DNA from: Chloroflexota bacterium
Lineage (GTDB): Bacteria; Chloroflexota; Anaerolineae; Anaerolineales; Villigracilaceae
DNA length: 64,000 bases
Direction of reading: 5' to 3'
Assembly (NCBI GenBank): GCA_016223135.1
Contig: JACRPQ010000006.1
Span: 310,001-374,000, forward strand
The notes under the pieces are model-generated. The model saw nothing but the letters and a program-made list of their open reading frames with translations, ran no database searches and was not told the origin of the DNA. Shown in pieces: positions 15,013 to 24,007 of the stretch (positions are counted from its first letter, which is position 1; the number at the start of each line of letters is the position of its first letter). A program made the position numbers and the translations under genes.

Positions 15013-16146
15013 ATGGAAAATATAACTTATCGGCTCGGTGAATTGTTTTGCGGTCCAGGCGGAATTGCCCTCGGAGCCAGAAATGCAAAAGCATGTCTGA
15101 ACGGCACTGCTTACACAATTACTCATGCGTGGGCAACCGATTATGACCCTGATTCTTGTAATACGTATCGAAAAAATATATGCCCTGAAAATCCAAACTC
15201 TGTGATTTGTCATGACATTAGAACTTTAGATTACGAAATGCTAGCGGCAATATCTGAAATTGACGGATTAGCTTTTGGCTTTCCATGTAATGATTTTAGT
15301 GCAATTGGCGAGCAAAAAGGAATTCACGGCAACTTTGGGCCACTTTTTTCTTATGGAGTTAAAGCATTAAAAATGTTCCGTCCAAAATGGTTCTTTGCTG
15401 AAAATGTCGGCGGACTACGCAATGCCAATGATGGAAAAGCATTTGATATTATTCTTAACTCCTTCAGAGATGCGGGATACAAAATAGTCCCTCACTTATA
15501 TAAATTTGAAAAATATGGTGTACCACAAGCTAGGCACAGAATAATAATCATTGGTATTCGAGAGGACATTCCTCAAGAATTTCGCGTTCCATCGCCTGAG
15601 CCTTACGCAAACATTGACGTATCGTCTCGCAATGCCATTGAAAACCCGCCGATTCCTGACAATGCTCCCAATCATGAATTTACAAAGCAGTCAAAAACAG
15701 TAATAGAGCGGTTACAACACATCAAACCTGGAGAAAATGCTTTTAATGCAAATTTACCTGACCACTTAAAACTAAATGTCAAAGGTGCAAAAATTAGTCA
15801 GATTTACAAACGCCTTGATCCAGATAAACCATCTTATACTGTTACGGGAAGTGGTGGTGGCGGAACACATGTTTATCATTGGGCTGAAAACCGTGCATTA
15901 ACAAACCGAGAAAGAGCTAGATTACAGACATTTCCTGATGACTTTATTTTTTGCGGCTCAAAGGAGAGTGTAAGAAAACAGATTGGAATGGCAGTTCCTC
16001 CCAAAGGCGCAGAAATTGTGTTCAATGCTCTTCTTGCCAGTTTACTGGGAATTGATTACCCGTTTATCTCTCCTAACATAGTAGCAATTGAAAATCTATT
16101 TGAACAAACACATTACATTGTCAACGAGAAAAACGGAGAATACTAA
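15013..16146 (+). CDS. DNA (cytosine-5-)-methyltransferase of a type II R-M system
   Basis: 377 residues with all main C5-methyltransferase motifs. Motif I is LFCGPGG at 11-17 (AdoMet). Motif IV is GFPCNDFS with the catalytic Cys92. Motif VI is ENV at 130-132, motif VIII QARHR at 172-176, motif IX RALTNRERARLQTFPDDF near 294-311, and motif X GMAVPP at 325-330. The target-recognition region between VIII and IX is short, so a 4-6 bp target is likely but not readable. It heads a three-gene operon with the putative endonuclease two bases downstream and Vsr directly after. The AT-rich codon use differs from the flanking chromosome and indicates acquisition. Confidence 0.95.
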   Translation: MENITYRLGELFCGPGGIALGARNAKACLNGTAYTITHAWATDYDPDSCNTYRKNICPENPNSVICHDIRTLDYEMLAAISEIDGLAFGFPCNDFSAIGEQKGIHGNFGPLFSYGVKALKMFRPKWFFAENVGGLRNANDGKAFDIILNSFRDAGYKIVPHLYKFEKYGVPQARHRIIIIGIREDIPQEFRVPSPEPYANIDVSSRNAIENPPIPDNAPNHEFTKQSKTVIERLQHIKPGENAFNANLPDHLKLNVKGAKISQIYKRLDPDKPSYTVTGSGGGGTHVYHWAENRALTNRERARLQTFPDDFIFCGSKESVRKQIGMAVPPKGAEIVFNALLASLLGIDYPFISPNIVAIENLFEQTHYIVNEKNGEY

Positions 16147-16148
16147 AT

Positions 16149-17192
16149 ATGAATAAAAAAGAATTGGCAATTTTTGATACAAGAGTGCGGGAAGTTGCAA
16201 ACTTCTTAAGTCAACAAATATCCAAAGTAAATGCAATTGAATTAGCAAAGCAAATTATAAGAGGGGCAGAAGGTGGACACGAATTTGACGAAGGAAATTT
16301 TGTTTCTTGGCTGAATGACCGTTTTATTCCGCAGACTATTTGGCTTTCAAGCGATGATTATGCAAGGGGAATCACACGGGCATTACCGCAAGCATTAACT
16401 TTTGCAAGATCAGACTTTGGGAGCTCCAAACAAAGGGATTTGGGGCAATTATGGACTGATACAGCAAGGGGGTTACTTGGAGAAATAGCCGTACAACGCT
16501 TTTTTACTGAAAAATTAGGTTTGCAAATACAACAAGACACCAGCCTTGGCCAAGATTTGAACGACTATATTTCAACAGATATAAAATTTGTTGAAGAACC
16601 TTCTGGTAAATATCGGCAAGCCAAGATAAACACTAGTATTAAGACTGGAAAATTTAATGCCCGCTGGCTTGATGAGTATAGCGCTCCAAAAATTACCCAA
16701 ATTGACGCTTTTATTTTTGTTCGGTTAGGAACACCAAAAGAGCACTTTGTAGCATATCTCAAAGACATAAGCTTTTTGAGGACAAAGCTTTTTCCGAAAG
16801 CAATAGAACTTGGGGAACTTACAACTGTTTCAAGCTCTGCCCTATGGGATTCAATTCCTGAATTTGAACCAATCCCTGCTTATATCTCTGGCTTTCTAAT
16901 GTGCCAAGATTTAAAATATCCTATTCATTCTGTTACAGCGGAAATGAGGGGTAGTGAAAATTACAAGGGACGAGACACCAGAAAAATCTATATAAGGGAG
17001 GGGGTGGGGGTATTTACCAGAAACAATTTATATGCCCTTCCACAATTTCAAGAACTTGACCCAGGAAATAAACTAAAGGTCATTATTGAAGGTATCGAAA
17101 AAGAAGTTGATAACAAAGACCATTTTTACGCAAACACAGGTTCTTTTAGTTACGGAATTGCAAATTGGCAAAAACTTACTGCAAAATTGTAA
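16149..17192 (+). CDS. Putative type II restriction endonuclease
   Basis: 347 residues, not recognised with certainty. Position between a C5-methyltransferase and Vsr makes it the likely cognate nuclease. A possible PD-(D/E)xK core is seen in the middle: LGEIAVQRFF (helix with Glu), STDIKFVEE (strand with Asp) and then QAKINTSIKTGKFNARWLDE. The SIKTxKxxxxWLDxP pattern occurs in several type II enzymes. It starts two bases after the methyltransferase stop and ends directly at the vsr start, so translation is coupled. AT-rich like its neighbours. Confidence 0.65.
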   Translation: MNKKELAIFDTRVREVANFLSQQISKVNAIELAKQIIRGAEGGHEFDEGNFVSWLNDRFIPQTIWLSSDDYARGITRALPQALTFARSDFGSSKQRDLGQLWTDTARGLLGEIAVQRFFTEKLGLQIQQDTSLGQDLNDYISTDIKFVEEPSGKYRQAKINTSIKTGKFNARWLDEYSAPKITQIDAFIFVRLGTPKEHFVAYLKDISFLRTKLFPKAIELGELTTVSSSALWDSIPEFEPIPAYISGFLMCQDLKYPIHSVTAEMRGSENYKGRDTRKIYIREGVGVFTRNNLYALPQFQELDPGNKLKVIIEGIEKEVDNKDHFYANTGSFSYGIANWQKLTAKL

Positions 17193-17606
17193 ATGGACAA
17201 CTTAACTAAGGAGCAAAGACAAAAAAACATGCAACACATCCGCTCCACAGGCACAAAGCCAGAGCGAATGGTAATGGACGCATTGAAAAAACGCCGAATT
17301 TATTTTGCGGCTTATGTTTCAAAAATTACAGGAAAGCCAGATATTGTATTTCGGCGAAAGAAAGTGGCAGTTTTTATTGACTCTGACTTCTGGCATGGAC
17401 ATCCCGAAAGATGTATTATGCCCAAAACAAATCCTGAATACTGGTCTCAAAAAATTGCAGGTAATCGCAAGAGAGATAAACAAGTAAACAAAGAATTAAG
17501 TGATAACGGCTGGATCGTTATTCGCCTTTGGGAATATGATATTAAACATAATTTTGAGCAAAGCCTTGATGTTATTTTGAGAGCAATAGGCAAAATTCCA
17601 GACTAA
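17193..17606 (+). CDS. vsr: Very short patch repair (Vsr) endonuclease
   Basis: 137 residues. Vsr nicks next to T:G mismatches that arise when 5-methylcytosine deaminates, limiting the mutagenic cost of the neighbouring methyltransferase. The N-terminal MQHIRSTGTKPE with the family's conserved residues, GKPDIVFRRKKVAVFIDSDFWHGHPERC with the catalytic Asp and the FWHGH metal site, and the WIVIRLWEYDI strand are all present. A usual HGCFWHGH is here IDSDFWHGH. It begins at the base after the endonuclease stop. Confidence 0.93.
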   Translation: MDNLTKEQRQKNMQHIRSTGTKPERMVMDALKKRRIYFAAYVSKITGKPDIVFRRKKVAVFIDSDFWHGHPERCIMPKTNPEYWSQKIAGNRKRDKQVNKELSDNGWIVIRLWEYDIKHNFEQSLDVILRAIGKIPD

Positions 17607-17630
17607 GACTAGTGGTCTGTATGGTCAAAG

Positions 17631-18055
17631 CGTGCCAACACGGCGTTCCCAGAAACCAAGTCACCACGAGCGCCCTGAGATAGTCATCAGGCGCACTATG
17701 CCGAATGAAAGCGCCTCATCATAAAGATCGACCGCCGCCCGGCAGGGAAATCTACGCCGGGCGGCTGAAAATTGTCGAGTTGTGGGTTGAGCCTGTCGAA
17801 ACCCGGTCTTTGCCAACATCTGTTTCCACAAGCACATGCACCGCTTTACGCTCCGCACAAAACCCAAGGTGGATGTGCAGTGGAGGTTGTATGCAATGGT
17901 TCACAATATCGGCAAAATCCATGCCTTCGGGATGTTGAATTAGCCCTCCCAAACGGGAAAATGGCGGGGATATAATCCCAACACAGTGCAAAAGTCACTC
18001 CGCCCGGCAGCGCGGCTTTGAAAAAAGGACTTTTTCGACAGTCTCGTTAGCCCGC
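17631..18055 (+). repeat. attC-like site 1 carrying an IS1182 remnant (long form)
   Basis: The left end CGTGCCAAC is an R''-type core. The right end at 18046 reads CTCGTTAGCCCGC, an R'-type core whose first ten bases are the exact reverse complement of 18773-18782. Between them lie a hairpin with stem GCCGCCCGGC/GCCGGGCGGC (one base disturbed in this copy), the sequence for the last 70 residues of an IS1182-type transposase with frame damage, and an IS-end-like CTTTTTCGACAGT directly before CTCGTT. Six nearly identical relatives occur in the window. It is far longer than a usual attC (57-141 bp). Confidence 0.7.
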
Positions 18056-18094
18056 TGCCGCCAAACGAAAGTATGATAGGGAATTATTCAACGA

Positions 18095-18745
18095 ATGACC
18101 GCTGTATTTCTAAATAGAGTAGGGATAATCTTAAATTTGATAGGGTCATTACTTATTGTCCCTGAACTTATAGGTCTTCGCCGTTTAAACTTACTCGACT
18201 CTTGGATAAAAAAGCGCTTAATGACAGTAAAAAACAGCATCCACCACCTGTCCCAAATAATCAGTGGAAAGGTTGATAGTGAATTCTTTAATTGTCTTAT
18301 CCTTTTTTGTATAATGTTAGTTTCAGCATCATTGATTTTTGGAGCAATTTTTTCTCGTGGTGGTATTTGGGACGCGAAACCAGATAACCAAACGCAGGAA
18401 ACGGTAGGGTCTATCATCATAATCTTATGCATTGTCATCCTTATTAGTGTTGTATTTGGCATAGCAACAAAGAAAGAAGTATTTTTTTACCTTGCCTCGA
18501 TAGCTTTCAGTATAATAACTCTGCCAATTGTGCTTGTTCTTCTTGCACTTTCCTTAGGTGCTTTTTTATACTTTGGTCTAATAATGGGAGTAAGCACAAT
18601 AACATTACAACTTCTACGTTTCTTCGTTAGCATTGCAATGCGTATTATGTCAGGAAAAAACGTTATTAGAAAGTTAGTTGTTCGTGCAGGTTTAGTCTTA
18701 TTTATTATGGGCGCCTTATTGCAATTCGCCGCGACATTTTACTAA
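18095..18745 (+). CDS. Cassette 1: multi-pass membrane protein, unknown
   Basis: 216 residues, not recognised. Five to six hydrophobic segments are visible, for example LNRVGIILNLIGSLLIV, LILFCIMLVSASLIFGAIF, IIIILCIVILISVVFGIA, IITLPIVLVLLALSLGAFLYF and AGLVLFIMGALLQFAA. The region LLDSWIKKRLMTVKNSIHHL between TM1 and TM2 is polar. It starts 49 bases after the R' core of attC-like site 1 and ends 27 bases before the R'' core of site 2, as expected for an integron cassette gene with no promoter of its own. Codon use is AT-rich. Confidence 0.65.
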   Translation: MTAVFLNRVGIILNLIGSLLIVPELIGLRRLNLLDSWIKKRLMTVKNSIHHLSQIISGKVDSEFFNCLILFCIMLVSASLIFGAIFSRGGIWDAKPDNQTQETVGSIIIILCIVILISVVFGIATKKEVFFYLASIAFSIITLPIVLVLLALSLGAFLYFGLIMGVSTITLQLLRFFVSIAMRIMSGKNVIRKLVVRAGLVLFIMGALLQFAATFY

Positions 18746-18772
18746 GAATAATATTTCTTAATCCTATAAAAA

Positions 18773-19058
18773 GCGGGCTAACACAGCGTTCTCAGAAACC
18801 AAGTCACCACGAGCGCCCCGAGACAGTCAGCAGACGCACTATGCCGAATGAAAGCCCCCTCATCATAAAGATCGACCGCCGCCCGGCAGGAAAATCTACG
18901 CCGGGCGGCTGAAAATTATCGAGTTGTGGGTTGAGCCTGTCGAAACCCGGTCTTTGCCAACATCTGTTTCCACAAATAATCCCAACACAGTGAAAAAGTC
19001 ACTCCGCCCGGTGGTGCGCTTTTGCAAAAGGGACTTTTTCGACAGTCTCGTTAGGCGC
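18773..19058 (+). repeat. attC-like site 2 (internal deletion)
   Basis: R'' core GCGGGCTAAC at 18773-18782 is a 10/10 reverse complement of the opening of cassette 1. The R' core GTTAGGCGC starts at 19050. The left and right arms match site 1, including the perfect GCCGCCCGGC/GCCGGGCGGC hairpin, but the transposase segment from TTTCCACAA to AATCCCAACAC is deleted. Confidence 0.72.
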
Positions 19059-19112
19059 TTCGCGGCTTAGCGTTTGGTCGGTAAGGTGCAGGTTATTGCA
19101 GTGGAGTCAAAA

Positions 19113-19754
19113 ATGATTTCTTTCAAGTTCTTGCCATCAAAAACTGATTATCTGATGTCCTTTTGGGCTTTCTACTTCCGGCAGTGGAAACAATGGGCAG
19201 GATTGCTCTTCCTTGCTCTCTTTTTCACCGCCAGTGGATTGTTCGCAAGTATCCGTCGTGACATTGAGACCGGCTATTTGGCACCTTTACCAGCCTTTTT
19301 TGCGCTTGTAATCACATTTATTCTAATATTCGCACTTCTAGTTAATCCGTATCGAGCAGCTCAAATGGTAGAACGTAATGAACGGCTTCGCAGCATGGTC
19401 GAGGGTGAAGCCAGCGAAGATCGAATTGTGCTCAAAGATCAATTTGTGGAAACAAAACTAGATTGGGGAAGTTTTCAAGAAGTTATCGAAATCCCAGAAT
19501 ATTTCATTCTCATATATTCATCGAACAAAAATATGTTTCATATTATCCCGAAGCGCGCTTTTAAGTCCAGTAATGACAAACTAGCCTTTCAGAAACTTCT
19601 ATACACAAAAATCCCCAAAGTTCACCAAAGCGCGCTTGACTTAAGAAACAATCCTCTTGCCATAATTATTCTAGCCACAATCATAGGGATTGTGCTTCTG
19701 AACTGTTTAGTTGCTGTCATGCTTATTGTCCTGGAGAACTTTCTAGCTATGTGA
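19113..19754 (+). CDS. Cassette 2: YcxB-like membrane protein
   Basis: 213 residues from the ATG at 19113 (a TTG at 19074 would add 13). Two hydrophobic helices (WAGLLFLALFFTASGLFA and AFFALVITFILIFALLV) are followed by a beta-rich domain. WGSFQEVIEIPEYFILIYSS and MFHIIPKRAF match the YcxB-like domain signature (W..f..v.et..yf.ly.....f.iIPKRaF). A C-terminal helix NPLAIIILATIIGIVLLNCLVAVMLIV follows. Its function is unknown. It is framed by attC-like sites 2 and 3, whose cores match 8 of 9 bases, so it is a mobile cassette. Confidence 0.75.
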   Translation: MISFKFLPSKTDYLMSFWAFYFRQWKQWAGLLFLALFFTASGLFASIRRDIETGYLAPLPAFFALVITFILIFALLVNPYRAAQMVERNERLRSMVEGEASEDRIVLKDQFVETKLDWGSFQEVIEIPEYFILIYSSNKNMFHIIPKRAFKSSNDKLAFQKLLYTKIPKVHQSALDLRNNPLAIIILATIIGIVLLNCLVAVMLIVLENFLAM

Positions 19755-19756
19755 CC

Positions 19757-19883
19757 GCGCCCAACACCGTTTGCAGCGGACAGCGGCTTTGCCGCTGAAG
19801 GTATGCGCCGCGTGCTAGCAAAAACCCCAAGCGGGCGGCGCGGCTTTGAAAAAAGGGAGTTTTTCAACAGTCTCGTTGGGCGC
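19757..19883 (+). repeat. attC-like site 3 (short form, 127 bp)
   Basis: R'' core GCGCCCAAC at 19757-19765 matches the reverse complement of the cassette 2 opening in 8 of 9 bases. R' core GTTGGGCGC is at 19875-19883. The inside holds hairpin GCAGCGGACAGCGGC/GCCGCTG and GGGCGGCGCGGCTTTG and ends in TTTTTCAACAGTCTC before GTT. It lacks the transposase segment, so it may be nearest to the ancestral site. Confidence 0.72.
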
Positions 19884-19905
19884 ATCTAACATAAAGTGAC
19901 ATCCT

Positions 19906-20397
19906 ATGAGCATGCCACAACAGTTCTACGTAGCAATAATTTCTTACGATTTTGAAACATCATCTATCGTGACAGCCGCACTGGGTGGTCCAGGTTATAT
20001 AGGAGGAATCTCACCATACCTTGTCTCAACATGTATGCATGGAACCATTAGTAAACTTGATAAAACTTTTCTTCTAATGGCTCAGAAGTATGGGATACAC
20101 CTGCAGGAAAGTTATTATTACAAACTGATTGATCCAAGAAAAATCGATTTGTGGATTGCGATGGACCGAATATCTGAAGAAGCAGCGCGCCAGCACGTAG
20201 GCGAGTTTGGCTTGGTCAAATCGAGTTTTTATCATAACTATTTCGGAGATGTAGTTGTTTACGCAAATATATCGCTTCCTAAAGTTCCAAAAGAAAGCCA
20301 ATTTCCAGAAGACTGGCAGAAATGGTTTTCACAGATCAAAGAAAGAGTTAGCCCCTGGAGCAAAAAACTATGGGATGCCTTTTCCGATTCTTCATGA
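19906..20397 (+). CDS. Cassette 3: hypothetical soluble protein
   Basis: 163 residues, not recognised. The N-terminus FYVAIISYDFETSSIVTAALGG looks like a beta-strand with a loop. The C-terminal third has FPEDWQKWFSQIKERVSPWSKKLWDAF, an amphipathic Trp-rich helix. There is no signal peptide and no membrane segment. ATG at 19906 lies 31 bases from the R' core. Both cassette cores are exact reverse complements (GTTGGGCGC at 19875, GCGCCCAAC at 20463). Confidence 0.6.
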   Translation: MSMPQQFYVAIISYDFETSSIVTAALGGPGYIGGISPYLVSTCMHGTISKLDKTFLLMAQKYGIHLQESYYYKLIDPRKIDLWIAMDRISEEAARQHVGEFGLVKSSFYHNYFGDVVVYANISLPKVPKESQFPEDWQKWFSQIKERVSPWSKKLWDAFSDSS

Positions 20398-20462
20398 GTA
20401 TGTTAGCTAGAAAGGACAATTTGCGTCTATGGATTTATGTTGATTGAAGTCAAAAAGATTAA

Positions 20463-20866
20463 GCGCCCAACAAAGTGTTCTCAGAAACCAAGTCACCACG
20501 AGCGCCCTGAGACAGTCAGCAGACGCACTATGCCGAATGAAAGCACCCTCATCATAAAGATTGACTCGCCGCCCGGCAGGAAAATCTATGCCGGGCGGCT
20601 GAAAATTGTCGAGCCGGTCTTTGCCAACATCTGTTTCCACAAGCGCATGAACCGCTTTACGCTCCGCACCAAACCCAAAGTGGATGTGCAGTGGATGTTG
20701 TATGCGATAGTCCACAACATCGGTAAAATCCACGCCTTCAGGAGGCTGAATTAGCCCTCCACGTGATGGAAATGGCGGGGGTATAATCCCAGCATAGTGA
20801 AAAAGTCACTCCGCCCGGCGGCGCGGTTTTGAAAAAAGGACTTTTTCGATAGTCTCGTTGGCTGGC
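20463..20866 (+). repeat. attC-like site 4 with best-preserved IS1182 transposase tail
   Basis: R'' GCGCCCAAC at 20463-20471, R' GTTGGCTGGC at 20857-20866. This copy lacks the 23-24 bp TTGTGGGTTGAGCCTGTCG-type insertion of the others, so the transposase tail stays open from about 20530 to 20754: KIVEPVFANI, then KRMNRFTLRTKPKVDVQW and LYAIVHNIGKI, the C-terminal signature of IS1182-family transposases. The hairpin stem is one base short of perfect (ATGCCGGGCGG). Confidence 0.72.
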
Positions 20867-20892
20867 TGTCATTAACAAAGTAGGGAAACATA

Positions 20893-21450
20893 ATGGTCAT
20901 GAGCCAAGACGAATTCAAAGCGCAAGTGAAAGCCGAGTTAAGAGAGGCATTGGCATATTTTATTGAACGTCAAAAATTGGTTGCTCAAGCTATGACCGAA
21001 TTGGGCTTAGATTTGAATGAAGTTGGAGAATTCGGACCGATTGCCTGGGCATCAAATCCAGAGTCCGATAAACTTAGCGCACAAGATAAAATTAAGCAAG
21101 AAATTGCCAAAGCTAATGATCCTCGTACTCAGAAAATGTTGCAACTCGCGCTTCGAGCCTCAGAACGAGCGTTGCCGCAAAGTGGTTTTTGGCGTGATAG
21201 TGAAAATAATGAGTGGAGATATTTTTTGCATGGTTCAGGTTGTCGTCTGACCAACATAAAGACTGGAGAACCAATTGATTGGGATTGTCCAGATGTCAAC
21301 AGATATGAGAAGTGGAAATTTATGTTTCATCTGCTGTGGCAACTCTCTTCCTTGGAAAGAGGACAAAAACTGATTTCAACTCATAATTGGGTAAGTGCTT
21401 CTTTGGAACCATTGCTAGATGAAATTACGAATGATGAACTTGATATGTAA
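20893..21450 (+). CDS. Cassette 4: hypothetical protein (DUF6896-like region suspected)
   Basis: 185 residues. The N-terminal half is a charged helix (EFKAQVKAELREALAYFIER). The middle has YFLHGSGCRLTNIKTGEPIDWD, resembling from memory the HG.GC....GE..DWD pattern of DUF6896. The C-terminal part has KWKFMFHLLWQLSSL. No signal or TM. Similar proteins often occur near polymorphic toxins, so an immunity or modulator role is conceivable but unsupported. The flanking cores agree in 9 of 10 bases (20857, 21491). Confidence 0.6.
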   Translation: MVMSQDEFKAQVKAELREALAYFIERQKLVAQAMTELGLDLNEVGEFGPIAWASNPESDKLSAQDKIKQEIAKANDPRTQKMLQLALRASERALPQSGFWRDSENNEWRYFLHGSGCRLTNIKTGEPIDWDCPDVNRYEKWKFMFHLLWQLSSLERGQKLISTHNWVSASLEPLLDEITNDELDM

Positions 21451-21490
21451 GGCATGTCACACTTCAGGTAATATGGTCATGACAAACAAC

Positions 21491-21693
21491 GCCAGCTAAC
21501 ACGGCGTTCCCAGAAACCAAGTCACCACGAGCGCCCTGAGACAGTCATCAGGCGCACTATGCCGAATGAAAGCCCCCTCATCATAAAGATCGACCGCCGC
21601 CCGGCAGGAAAATCTACGCCGGGCGGCTGAAAATTATCGAGTTGTGGGTTGAGCCTGTCGAAACCCGGTCTTTGCCAACATCTGTTTCCACAA
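21491..21693 (+). repeat. attC-like site 5, right half missing
   Basis: R'' core GCCAGCTAAC at 21491-21500 and the usual left arm with the perfect GCCGCCCGGC hairpin are present, but homology stops at TTTCCACAA (21693), the same point at which site 2 has its deletion. No R' core follows. The Rhs region begins about 380 bp later. Confidence 0.7.
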
Positions 21694-21745
21694 AACATGG
21701 TTCTTTCTTGGACTAGTCATATGGTGCCTAGGCTATTATAGGACA

Positions 21746-22027
21746 ATGATCGCGACAAGAATGGATGAAATCTTAATATTGCCTCCTTATTGGATTGCTA
21801 TATTGTGTGGATATCCAAAATCGAAGGAATTGCAGCGAGGCGTTTTCCAAGCAGCTGGAGTCTGGATCCAATTAACAGGATGGTTATTGCTGCTTTATGG
21901 CTTCCTTATAAGCATTTCCTTGAATAACCCAATAGGTTCATTAATTGTGATTTTTGCCAGCATAATCACTAGCAGAATATTGACATCGGTTTTGGTTAAG
22001 AGATATCGCTATAAGGTTGCATCATAA
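21746..22027 (+). CDS. Small membrane protein, unknown
   Basis: 93 residues, not recognised. Two hydrophobic segments (VWIQLTGWLLLLYGFLISISL and IGSLIVIFASIITSRILTSVL), a short N-terminal PPYWIAILCGYP segment and a basic C-terminus. It lies between the truncated attC-like site 5 and the first Rhs fragment and could be a leftover cassette gene or an immunity gene of a lost toxin. The start is uncertain. Confidence 0.45.
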   Translation: MIATRMDEILILPPYWIAILCGYPKSKELQRGVFQAAGVWIQLTGWLLLLYGFLISISLNNPIGSLIVIFASIITSRILTSVLVKRYRYKVAS

Positions 22028-22078
22028 GCCAATATGGTTGGCACAGCCATGCTACCAATATAACCTACGATACCCTTC

Positions 22079-22942
22079 GCGCAGTTTACTTATGACGGCG
22101 ACGGGAAACGGGTAAAATCAGTTGTGGATGGCGAGCCCACGTTGTTCGTGGGCAGCTACTACGAGAAGAAGGGTAGCCAAGTGACAAAGTACTATTTCGC
22201 CGGTTCCACGCGCATTGCCCTGCAAAAATACGTCATCCCGCAGAACATGACGGTGGAATACTTCCTCGGTGATCATCTCAGCTCCACCAGCCTCACCACC
22301 GACGCGAACGGCGCCAAAGTCTCTGATATGAGATATTGCGAAGCATCCCTGTGGGACAAACCCCTGCCCCCTTTATTACACTTCGGGGGGGCTACGCGAG
22401 GGCGAAATCCGCTACGCATGGACAGCGTCCCTCTCCGCCACCCTCGCCTCGAACTGACAAAATACACCTACACCGGGCAATTTTCGCACATGGACGACCC
22501 GACGACCGCAGTCATGGAAGGATTTGGGTTGCTGTTCTACAATGCGCGTTGGTATGATCCGGTGAGTGGGAGGTTCACGTGGGACTGTCTAGTTGCGGCA
22601 GGAATAATTATTCTGAATTTCATTGATTATGGTTGGACTAGGTACGATATATATCAGTCCGCCAATGTAATGAAAGGCGCCAAAGAAGCCTATGAAGAAA
22701 GGGGAGCAGAGGCTATTGTTACCCCTGATACAATTATTACAGGTGTAGGTAACCACTCTGCCAATCCGAATGGAGGCAATGTACATTTACCCCTCGATGT
22801 CAGGTATAAGTAGTATAAAGATCGAACAGCGAATCCACTTATTTTCGTGAATATGTCAGAATACGAGCAATTAAAGAGCAAGGTTCCCGATTCACCAATT
22901 AACAATATCGCTTTTCATGTTTCGAAAACAGATCCTTTTTAA
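22079..22942 (+). pseudogene. Orphan Rhs module A: core fragment plus broken tip
   Basis: Begins abruptly inside an Rhs core: FTYDGDGKRVKSVVDGE, VEYFLGDHLSSTSLTTDANG, YTYTGQFSHMDDP and YNARWYDPVSGRFT. The core itself carries a rearranged, partly out-of-register insertion around 22340-22440. The tip, from about 22580, reads WDCLVAAGIIILNFIDYGW and onward. It is stopped by an in-frame TAG at 22811 and then stays open in the same frame to TAA at 22940. The tip family is not recognised. It is the longest-range copy of the core at the left edge of the array. Confidence 0.75.
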
Positions 22943-22978
22943 ACAAATATCTCCAATCATAAGAGGAGGACCGATATT

Positions 22979-24007
22979 ATGGGACGACTAAGTTGGTCAT
23001 CATGGAAAGTGTTGTTGCTTATAGTGTTGATTCTTTTGCCCGGGTGTGATCAAAATTTCGCGCCACAAACACCAATTGTAAATAATACATTCGTCCCTGC
23101 CACATTTTCACCAGTAATCGAAACATCACAAAGTAATGTTTGTAATTGGCCACCTGTCCAAGTCTCAGAAATTGAAGTGTCCAGCTTTTATTGGTCAGAG
23201 GATGGCACAGTTCTTATGTACAGGGAAAAAAATGGTAATGAAAAATGGTATGTTTACACTCTCTCCACTGGTGAAACCAGGGAATATGCATCGGAATTTG
23301 ATTTAACCGAGACGCCAGATGTTTTTGGCATCCAGAACTACGTGGACTTTTTTACACCTCCCGAAGGGCGATATATTGTCTACACACAATCGATTCAAAG
23401 CGGTTATGCAGTTTATCTCAAAAACTGGGATGAACGAGAGTCTGTGTTTTTAGGTAATATCAAAGGGCGTGTCGATCAAAACACTTGGCTTGACAAGGGA
23501 ACAAAACTGATTCTTTCAATAGACTGGTCTTCACCATTAGGGGCTCCAGAAGCTTATATTTACTTGGTTGACATTTTAAAGAAAGAGTTAAAAGTGATAA
23601 TTCCACACACGTCTGAATACGAGGATATCACCTATTTTGGAGTGACGCCTGATGAAAGCAGGGTGATCTTCACTAGCTATTCGGGAAATAACAGATTGCT
23701 TCGACTCTGGAATCTGAAAGATAATTCAACTGTCACTACAAAAGTTCAGGCACCTTTGACATTCAAATGGTTACCTAACAATCAGGAATTTATAGCGGTG
23801 GGATACCAGAATAGTTCTCTCAATCCTTCTATTTTTATTTATAATATTGATGACAACACAGTTCGATATTTGTTGCCGTTTGAAGTGAAAGCACATCCTT
23901 ATATTAAAAGTGCAATACAGATTTCTCCAAATTTCAGAACAATAGCCTTTATTGATAAAGACCATCAGAATCTTTACACGATCGATTGTAGCCGCATCGT
24001 CCCATAA
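22979..24007 (+). CDS. Lipoprotein with WD40/TolB-like beta-propeller, immunity candidate
   Basis: 342 residues. Signal peptide with lipobox LLPGC (Cys23). The rest is beta-rich with TolB/WD40-like blades: YWSEDGTVLMYRE, YFGVTPDESRVIFTSYSG, RLWNLKDNSTVTT, FKWLPNNQEFIAVGY and QISPNFRTIAFIDKD. AGGAGG lies 11 bases before the ATG. It follows the broken tip of module A by 36 bases, the position of an immunity gene. An exported lipoprotein would protect against a toxin acting in the envelope. An unrelated function cannot be excluded. Confidence 0.65.
   Translation: MGRLSWSSWKVLLLIVLILLPGCDQNFAPQTPIVNNTFVPATFSPVIETSQSNVCNWPPVQVSEIEVSSFYWSEDGTVLMYREKNGNEKWYVYTLSTGETREYASEFDLTETPDVFGIQNYVDFFTPPEGRYIVYTQSIQSGYAVYLKNWDERESVFLGNIKGRVDQNTWLDKGTKLILSIDWSSPLGAPEAYIYLVDILKKELKVIIPHTSEYEDITYFGVTPDESRVIFTSYSGNNRLLRLWNLKDNSTVTTKVQAPLTFKWLPNNQEFIAVGYQNSSLNPSIFIYNIDDNTVRYLLPFEVKAHPYIKSAIQISPNFRTIAFIDKDHQNLYTIDCSRIVP

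Noticed and set aside
14624-15118. Open frame on the minus strand between the kinase and the methyltransferase
   Set aside because: It crosses the terminator and the tRNA-like relic and overlaps the methyltransferase start. Its peptide VREVGGSNPRTPT is the kind produced by translating tRNA-like DNA.
17193-17606. R-M operon as the first integron cassette
   Set aside because: The expected opening core GTTGGCACG was not found upstream of 15013, although an R'' core follows at 17631.
17631-18055. A complete, mobile IS1182 element or plain MITE family
   Set aside because: No copy has a full transposase or two inverted ends. Only one IS-like end is present, and each unit is bordered by cassette-specific complementary cores, which a MITE would not produce.
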